Of a stretch of DNA of 35,989 bases, positions 31,125-35,989 are shown in pieces (position 1 is the first letter of the stretch; each line of letters starts with the position of its first letter). The position numbers and the translations under genes are program-made. Source of the DNA: Planctomycetaceae bacterium. GTDB taxonomy: Bacteria; Planctomycetota; Planctomycetia; Gemmatales; Gemmataceae. The notes under the pieces were generated by a model. It was not told the DNA's origin. It saw only the letters and a program-made list of their open reading frames with translations, and ran no database searches. The stretch lies in contig PNLP01000068.1 of the NCBI GenBank assembly GCA_013823135.1, positions 1 to 35,989 on the forward strand, read 5' to 3'.

Positions 31125-31592
31125 ATGAGTCACGGCAGCACAGACAAATGCGAACCGAACATGACGCCGCTGTTGGACCTTGTCCTTCAGTTGGTCATGT
31201 TCTTCATGATCAGTGCCAACTTTGTCATGGAGCAGACCAGCGTTGAAGTGCGGCTCCCCGAAGCTGTCTCAGCCAAGGCGCTCGGCGTAGCCGACGACAC
31301 GATCATCTTCCTGAACATCAACGCGAAGGGGCAGGTGGTTCTGCCGCCGGTCGATCGCGAAGGCGACAACGACACCCTCGACAACCCCGCTCAGGTCGAA
31401 GGCTACATGAAGCGGCGTGCGGCCGCCGAGCGCCTGAAGACCAAGAAGGACAAGCCCGAAGCCACGCTCATTCTGCGAATCGACCGCGGTTGCCCGTTCG
31501 AGAAGTCGTACCCGATCATGAAGGCGTGCCGCACTGCGGGCTACTCGAACGTCCAGCTCCGTGCGATCCGCTACAGCGGCCAAGAAGGGTGA
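31125..31592 (+). CDS. ExbD/TolR-family protein 1
   Basis: 155 residues. Short cytoplasmic N-terminus with CEPNMTPLLDLVLQLVMFFM: the single membrane helix carries the essential proton-path Asp (D18) of ExbD. The periplasmic part is beta-alpha (TIIFLNINAKGQVVLPPVDR, ATLILRIDRGCPFEKSYPIM, YSNVQLRAIRYSGQEG). It is likely a partner of the ExbB-like protein just upstream. A cysteine at residue 9 and another pair in the exterior domain are notable. Confidence 0.92.
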   Translation: MSHGSTDKCEPNMTPLLDLVLQLVMFFMISANFVMEQTSVEVRLPEAVSAKALGVADDTIIFLNINAKGQVVLPPVDREGDNDTLDNPAQVEGYMKRRAAAERLKTKKDKPEATLILRIDRGCPFEKSYPIMKACRTAGYSNVQLRAIRYSGQEG

Positions 31593-31725
31593 TTCTGGAA
31601 ACGAGCCGGGAGTGTTAGCGACCGAAAGCATGCTTCACGCAACTCGTTAACCCATCGCGAGTTGCTGTTTCGGGCTGTTGTCCCCGTCAAAATACATCTG
31701 TCTGATTCAAACGCGAGAGCGAAGT

Positions 31726-32259
31726 ATGTCCCGCAGGAAACGAAAGGTTGAAACAACCGAAGTCGAGGCCGATCTGCCGATCACGCCGATGCTCGACATG
31801 TCGTTCCAGTTGCTCTCGTTCTTCATCATGACGTTCCACCCGACCCCGACCGAGGGGCAGATCGCCATGACCCTGCCTCCCGCCGAGCAGGGTGGCGGGT
31901 CGAGCAACCCCGACATCACCGAGGAAAAGCCGAAGAAGTACGTCGTTCGGGTCGCCGCCACCGAGAACGGGCAGATTGCCGCCATGACCTTCCGCGAGGC
32001 TGACGCCCCCGACGAAGGTGGTGAGAATCTCGGGGCCGACCTGAACGTGTACATGAAGAAGATCAAGTCACTGGCAGATGCAGAGATGAAGCGAATCGCC
32101 GCCAGCGCGACGAAGGGGACGAAGATTCCGCCCCCCAAGCTCACGCTCGAACTCGGCGACAAGTTGCTTCAGGAATACGTCATCGCGTTGTTCGACTCCG
32201 GCGTGCAGGCCGGCTTCACGGACATTGCCCCCGTTCCGATCGACAAGGGTAAGCGGTAA
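31726..32259 (+). CDS. ExbD/TolR-family protein 2
   Basis: 177 residues from ATG 31726. Basic N-terminus MSRRKRKVETTEVEADLPIT, then PMLDMSFQLLSFFIMTFHP with the proton-path Asp (D24) of the family. The periplasmic domain (YVVRVAATENGQIAAMTFRE, LTLELGDKLLQEYVIALFDS) is longer than in ExbD 1. Having two different ExbD proteins with one ExbB allows mixed stators. The start chosen avoids a weak upstream in-frame TTG. Confidence 0.9.
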   Translation: MSRRKRKVETTEVEADLPITPMLDMSFQLLSFFIMTFHPTPTEGQIAMTLPPAEQGGGSSNPDITEEKPKKYVVRVAATENGQIAAMTFREADAPDEGGENLGADLNVYMKKIKSLADAEMKRIAASATKGTKIPPPKLTLELGDKLLQEYVIALFDSGVQAGFTDIAPVPIDKGKR

Positions 32260-32285
32260 GCTCCAGGTTCCAGACCGAATCGCGT

Positions 32286-32356
32286 GACTGGACCGAGCCC
32301 AAGTGCCAAGCGAGGAACAACGTGAACCTCGCTTGACGCTTGGGCTCGGTCCAGTC
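32286..32356. repeat. Palindrome related to the WD40-gene insert
   Basis: Arms 32286-32315 and 32327-32356 pair over 30 bases with two mismatches, loop 11. The inner GAGCCCAAGTGCCAAGCGAGG part is a diverged copy of the arms at 27841-27897. It lies 26 bases after the second ExbD stop. Confidence 0.88.
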
Positions 32357-32480
32357 GCACCGAGATTAGAACCTGGAACTAGAAACTCCAGGATGGCCAA
32401 CCCCAACGTATCCGGGATGTTTCGCGAGTATCCGGGAACTTTATCGGGCGCTGGCCATCTAATGTATGGAGGAAGTTCGC

Positions 32481-34040
32481 ATGTCCCGTCGGTCCGCATC
32501 GCAATCGCTGAGCGGCTGGAGTAACCCTCGAATCGCCAAGTCCTTACTGGCCATCGGGTTGCTTGCGTGCGCAGTGGTTGCCGGGCTGGCCAACACGACG
32601 GCTCATGCTCAGGATCCCGACCCGCTCGGCGTGGACGACCGACCGCCACTTCCCCCGACCGAACCCAAAAGAGTGGCACTCGCGGCGAAATTCCGCATTC
32701 CCGGAGCGGGCACGAGCGCGATCTTCAAGGGTCGTCGTCACCCCGTAACCGGGGCCATTGACGGCGGGATTCAGGACTTCAAGCCGATCGCCACGGAGAA
32801 AGAGAACTCCGACGAGTATCAGGCTTGGCACACGGTGATTTCGCACGCGAAGCAGTTCACGACCACCGAACTCGAACAGAACGCTGGCCGCGACCTGACC
32901 CGCGACGACATGCTGAACGCCCCCTCCCGGTTCCGGTTCCGCCTCGAACCGCTCCGCTTCGAGGGCAAGTTGGTACGGGTTCGCTGGGCACGGGCAACGA
33001 AGTCGCTCGAAGAGGCTGGCACCGCCAAGGTCTACGAGGCACTGTTTGTTCCGGTCGATGAGGCACCCAACGCCCTGGTCTCGATCGTGTTCACGGAGTT
33101 GCCAGCCGAGCTCGCGGCAGTTGAGCAGAAGCCCGAAGGCGAGTGGATGGATGTGGGCTCCGAAATCGTTGCGGCAGGGTACTACTTCAAGGTGAAGCAA
33201 GACGCACCGGGATTGGATCCGATCCCGTTGCTGATCGGCCGCTCGGTGACAATCCGAAAGCCACCGGCTCCCAACACGACGGCCGCTCCTGGTACACCGC
33301 AAGAAGACCCGATTCGCCTGGACAAAGATTTGCGAGTGTTCCGCCTCATCCGCGATAACTCGTTCATCGCGAAGGCTGAAGACAACTGGGAAGAGGTATC
33401 GGCCTGGAACCGCATTCTCCTCCACGCCCGGCGGTTCACGCCCGAGCAGTTGGAGAACGCCGCAGTCGAGGGAAAGAAGTTCGCTGACCTATTCACAGAC
33501 GGTCGTCGAGACTTTAAACTCGATCTGGTGAAGTTCGAAGGCCGGCTCATCATGCTCAACAAGATGAAGCCGAGCGAGAAGCTCCAGGCGGCCGGCGTCG
33601 AGACGGTGTACGAAGGCTGGATCGTCCCGAAGGACGAACCCCGTGGCAACCCGATCTGCGTCGTGTTCACCGATCCGATCGAGGGGCTTGAAGGGGTCAC
33701 CGGCCGCGTCAACAAGTGGGTCACGTTCGCGGGCTACTCGTTCAAGCTGATGTGGTACAAGTCCGGCGAACGCGACAAGGACGACCCGAACAAGAACGTG
33801 ACGAAGAAGACCCCGCTCCTGCTCGGCCGGGCGGTGATTGAACGAATAGACCCCGACCGGCCCACTCCGGTGACATGGGGTGCATTTGTGCCGGTTGTCA
33901 CAGGGGCCGTGGTGTCTCTGATCGTTGTGGCCGTGGGGTTGAGTTGGTGGTTCCGCCGCGGCGACAGGCGAGCCCGGAACGAGATCGACACCCACCGGGG
34001 CAAAAATCCGTTCGGAGAAGCAGGCCCCGCAGTGTCTTGA
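32481..34040 (+). CDS. Exported, internally duplicated membrane protein of the Exb cluster
   Basis: 519 residues. The start at 32481 is preferred over an ATG 15 bases upstream, because GGAGG sits 8 bases before it. Signal helix about 20-43 (SLLAIGLLACAVVAGLANTT), then two copies of an exterior domain: residues about 115-258 (AWHTVISHAKQFTTTELEQN ... PLLIGRSVTI) and 308-454 (AWNRILLHARRFTPEQLENA ... PLLLGRAVIE). Each contains 'F-R-L/D-L ... LR/VKFEGKLV/RLI', then 'VYEALFVP / VYEGWIVP' and 'VFTE/VFTD'. A C-terminal membrane helix is at about 467-491 (FVPVVTGAVVSLIVVAVGLS), then a basic tail. No known family recognised. Position between exbD and the TonB-like gene suggests an envelope partner of the motor. 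Confidence 0.8.
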   Translation: MSRRSASQSLSGWSNPRIAKSLLAIGLLACAVVAGLANTTAHAQDPDPLGVDDRPPLPPTEPKRVALAAKFRIPGAGTSAIFKGRRHPVTGAIDGGIQDFKPIATEKENSDEYQAWHTVISHAKQFTTTELEQNAGRDLTRDDMLNAPSRFRFRLEPLRFEGKLVRVRWARATKSLEEAGTAKVYEALFVPVDEAPNALVSIVFTELPAELAAVEQKPEGEWMDVGSEIVAAGYYFKVKQDAPGLDPIPLLIGRSVTIRKPPAPNTTAAPGTPQEDPIRLDKDLRVFRLIRDNSFIAKAEDNWEEVSAWNRILLHARRFTPEQLENAAVEGKKFADLFTDGRRDFKLDLVKFEGRLIMLNKMKPSEKLQAAGVETVYEGWIVPKDEPRGNPICVVFTDPIEGLEGVTGRVNKWVTFAGYSFKLMWYKSGERDKDDPNKNVTKKTPLLLGRAVIERIDPDRPTPVTWGAFVPVVTGAVVSLIVVAVGLSWWFRRGDRRARNEIDTHRGKNPFGEAGPAVS

Positions 34041-34086
34041 TTCGTCGGAAGAGAGCATTGATTCGTCGAAGGTAATTGATTTGTCG
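34037..34086 (+). repeat. Triplicate 11-base direct repeat before the TonB-like gene
   Basis: TTGATTCGTCG at 34037 and 34058, TTGATTTGTCG at 34076, spaced 21 and 18 bases. The first overlaps the stop of the upstream gene. Spacing of about two helical turns suggests a possible protein-binding array, but no known site matches. Confidence 0.5.
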
Positions 34087-34191
34087 AGCGCGTTGGATTG
34101 CGTCCCGGACGGTAACGGCGAGGATCGAAAGCCAACGCCAATTTTTTTCCGTACCCGCCCCGCTGTGGGGCAAGCCCGAAGGAGACGGACC

Positions 34192-35832
34192 GTGAGTGAG
34201 AAGAAACCAGAACCGGCCAACGGGCCAGCGGCCAAGGGGGCCGCAGCCGGTGCCGGCGCAGCGGTCATCCGCCGCCTGGAGGCCTCCGAGGAGACCTCGC
34301 AGGAACGGCTGATGAAGAAGCACGTTCCCGCGTGGGTCATCAGCGGAGCGGTTCACGTTGGCCTCATCGCCATCATGATCCTCCTCTTCGGTGGCCGCGG
34401 CGCGACCGCCAAGCCGCCGGAACAGGTCGTCACCACGACCGTCGAGAAGGAAGAAGAAGAACCCGAAAAGGATCTGACCAACGAAGACCCCGGTCTCCAG
34501 TCGAACCTCGAAGCGGCTCTGCCCGAAATCGAACGGGTCGACAAGCAGACGGTTGACGCGGCTGTCACCATGGACAACCTCGGCCAGCCGAACGCCCCGG
34601 ACACCGACACCACGGCGCTCGCCCTCCCCGGGCTGAACACCAACGACAACACCACCCCCGGCGTGACCGGCGACACCGGCAGCGCGATGAGCGGCACCGG
34701 CGGTAACAACGGGTTCATGAGCGCTTCGTTCCCGGGCCGTAGCGGTGCGACCAAGAGCCGGTTGCTCCGTGAAGGTGGCGGTAACGAAGAGAGCGAACGA
34801 GCGGTCGCCCTCGGGCTGGCCTGGCTCGCCCGCATGCAGAAGCAAGACGGCGGCTGGGAATACGAAGTCGGCAGCAAGGAAGAGCGCGTTGCCGCCACCG
34901 GCATGGCACTCCTCCCCTTCCTCGCCGCTGGCGAAACCCACCTCCGCGGGAAGAAGTACCAGAAGACCGTTTCCACGGGCCTCCAGTTCCTGCTCCGCAA
35001 CTGCCCGCTCAGCGGTGCAAACGCGGGCCGCATGTCGGGCAACATGTACGCACACGCCATCGGCGCTCTCGCCCTGTGCGAAGCCTATGGCATGACGAAG
35101 GACAAGGGGATGCTCCTCGCCGGAGCACAGGCCGCGATCAACCACATCGTGAAGGCTCAGGCCGCTAACGGTAGCTGGGGCTACTCGCCTGGCGCCCCTG
35201 GCGATACCTCGATCGTTGGCTGGCAGATCCAGGCCCTCAAGGCCGCAAGCCTTGGTAAGGATGTCGTGGTTCCCGCCGCAACGATGAAGAAGGCTGTCGA
35301 CTTCCTGAACCTCGCGGGTGCAGGCTCCCGCAAGGCGATGTACGGCTACGCCGACAACGCCGGTGCCGCTCCTGGCACCGCTCTGACCGCCGTCGGTCTG
35401 CTCAGCCGCTACTACATCGATGGCTGGGGTCCGGACAACGCGGGCATGGCTGAAGGCGTCACTGGCCTCATGAAGCGTGCTCCCGTGAAGTCGGCCGCTT
35501 CGCCGGATATGTACTTCTACTACTATGCCACGCAGGTCGTTCACTTCTTCGAAGGCGACGAATGGAAGACCTGGAACGAAGGCCCGAAGGGTCCAGATGG
35601 CACCCGCAAGGGTGGCATGCGTGACTGGCTCATCGGTCTCCAGAACAAGAAAGACGGCCCGAACCAGGGTAGCTTCGAACCCGAAGCGGGCTGGATTGGC
35701 CGTAGCTGTGGTCGCCTCGGCACCACCGCCATGTGCATCCTGACGCTCGAGGTCTACTACCGTCACCTCCCGCTGTACAAGCGAGCCGGTGCTGGCGACG
35801 GTGCCCTCAAGATCGTCGATGGCGCGAAGTAA
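34192..35832 (+). CDS. TonB-like anchor fused to terpenoid-cyclase-like toroid domain
   Basis: 546 residues from the GTG at 34192, chosen for AAGGAG 8 bases upstream. An N-terminal Ala/Gly/Pro cytoplasmic part is followed by one membrane helix (about 46-66, PAWVISGAVHVGLIAIMILL). In it, S51-x3-H55 copies the spacing of the Ser16/His20 pair of TonB that contacts ExbB/ExbD. An acidic Pro/Glu-rich spacer follows (PPEQVVTTTVEKEEEEPEKD), then a Gly/Asn/Thr-rich part, then from about 200 a squalene/hopene-cyclase-like repeat domain: LAWLARMQKQDGGWEYEVGS, INHIVKAQAANGSWGYSPGA and RDWLIGLQNKKDGPNQGSFE carry QW-type repeats. No cyclase DxDD active site is visible, so it is likely a protein-binding toroid, not an enzyme. 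Last gene of the Exb cluster. Confidence 0.85.
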   Translation: MSEKKPEPANGPAAKGAAAGAGAAVIRRLEASEETSQERLMKKHVPAWVISGAVHVGLIAIMILLFGGRGATAKPPEQVVTTTVEKEEEEPEKDLTNEDPGLQSNLEAALPEIERVDKQTVDAAVTMDNLGQPNAPDTDTTALALPGLNTNDNTTPGVTGDTGSAMSGTGGNNGFMSASFPGRSGATKSRLLREGGGNEESERAVALGLAWLARMQKQDGGWEYEVGSKEERVAATGMALLPFLAAGETHLRGKKYQKTVSTGLQFLLRNCPLSGANAGRMSGNMYAHAIGALALCEAYGMTKDKGMLLAGAQAAINHIVKAQAANGSWGYSPGAPGDTSIVGWQIQALKAASLGKDVVVPAATMKKAVDFLNLAGAGSRKAMYGYADNAGAAPGTALTAVGLLSRYYIDGWGPDNAGMAEGVTGLMKRAPVKSAASPDMYFYYYATQVVHFFEGDEWKTWNEGPKGPDGTRKGGMRDWLIGLQNKKDGPNQGSFEPEAGWIGRSCGRLGTTAMCILTLEVYYRHLPLYKRAGAGDGALKIVDGAK

Positions 35833-35858
35833 TTCGCGACTGACAACAGCAACAACCT

Positions 35859-35894
35859 CGCGGCCGGCCTCTCCTTCGGGAAAGGCCGGCCGCG
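35859..35894 (+). terminator. Hairpin after the TonB-like cyclase-domain gene
   Basis: CGCGGCCGGCCT (35859-35870) pairs with AGGCCGGCCGCG (35883-35894), 12 of 12 bases, loop 12, followed by GTCGTTTC. It lies 26 bases after the stop and probably ends the Exb-cluster transcript. Beyond it, 35912-35950 is the second copy of the TCACCGC... repeat mentioned at 29883-29918. Confidence 0.75.
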
Positions 35895-35989
35895 GTCGTT
35901 TCAAGAGAGCGCTCACCGCGGAGGACGCAGAGGCCGCAGTGAGATAACCAAACACCGAGAGAAAATGAGACTGCAGCACGACAAGTGCG

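Noticed and set aside
34192..35832. A true squalene-hopene cyclase
   Set aside because: QW-type repeats are there but no DxDD-like catalytic motif is seen, the domain is short, and it is exported by an N-terminal anchor.
33898..35979. A 693-residue minus-strand open frame opposite the TonB-like gene
   Set aside because: It mirrors a gene with strong G/C third positions and lacks any family-like motif; the plus-strand frame has clear helix and repeat patterns.

Overview
The window looks like chromosomal DNA of a planctomycete, most probably of the Gemmataceae. The reasons are the high GC with strong G/C third-position preference, a DUF1559 pseudopilin-like gene next to a tiny lipoprotein, Tat-type signals on a MocA-family oxidoreductase and a purple-acid-phosphatase-like protein, a PEP-CTERM protein, a PASTA-free Ser/Thr kinase with a C-terminal membrane anchor, WD40 and PQQ propeller proteins with export signals, and an ExbB/ExbD cluster joined to a squalene-cyclase-like protein. 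I saw no rRNA, tRNA, CRISPR array, phage gene or transposase.

Layout. 1-4.7 kb (minus strand): a RelE/ParE-type toxin (cut by the left edge) with its antitoxin, Rho with an unusual Ala/Pro-rich insertion, a single-S1-domain protein, a DUF3472-like secreted protein, a DUF1622 membrane protein and a DUF3467 protein. 5.1-10.7 kb: a large membrane-anchored PQQ-type propeller protein, the lipoprotein/DUF1559 pair, and a Tat-exported phosphatase. 10.9-16.9 kb: methionyl-tRNA synthetase, an ArsC-like protein, a possible 33-residue peptide, a metallophosphoesterase, a FabG-like reductase, a DUF350 protein and a MocA-family oxidoreductase. 17.0-21.5 kb: an endonuclease/exonuclease/phosphatase-family gene coupled to a gene of unknown function, a PDZ protein, a 2-Cys peroxiredoxin and a PEP-CTERM protein.

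21.7-25.2 kb holds a four-gene minus-strand operon. Three of its products share a short N-terminal membrane motif (FGK-x-LTF-x-NLL type) followed by charged, largely coiled-coil exterior domains; one ends in an MreC-like beta region. The fourth is a small membrane protein with a Pro/Glu/Met/Lys tail. I recognise none of them, and they read as subunits of one undescribed envelope complex. A divergent Ser/Thr kinase lies beside it, then a WD40 protein and UDP-glucuronate decarboxylase.

30.2-35.8 kb is an ExbB-ExbD-ExbD-(internally duplicated membrane protein)-(TonB-like anchor fused to a terpenoid-cyclase-like toroid) cluster. It looks like a proton-motive-force-driven machine whose energised arm carries an alpha/alpha-toroid domain instead of a normal TonB C-terminus.

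Across the window there is a dense population of perfect or near-perfect palindromic repeats (arms of about 18-36 bases). Some share arms at distant places, many sit between convergent genes, several abut start codons, one supplies a stop codon, and two lie inside reading frames without breaking them.
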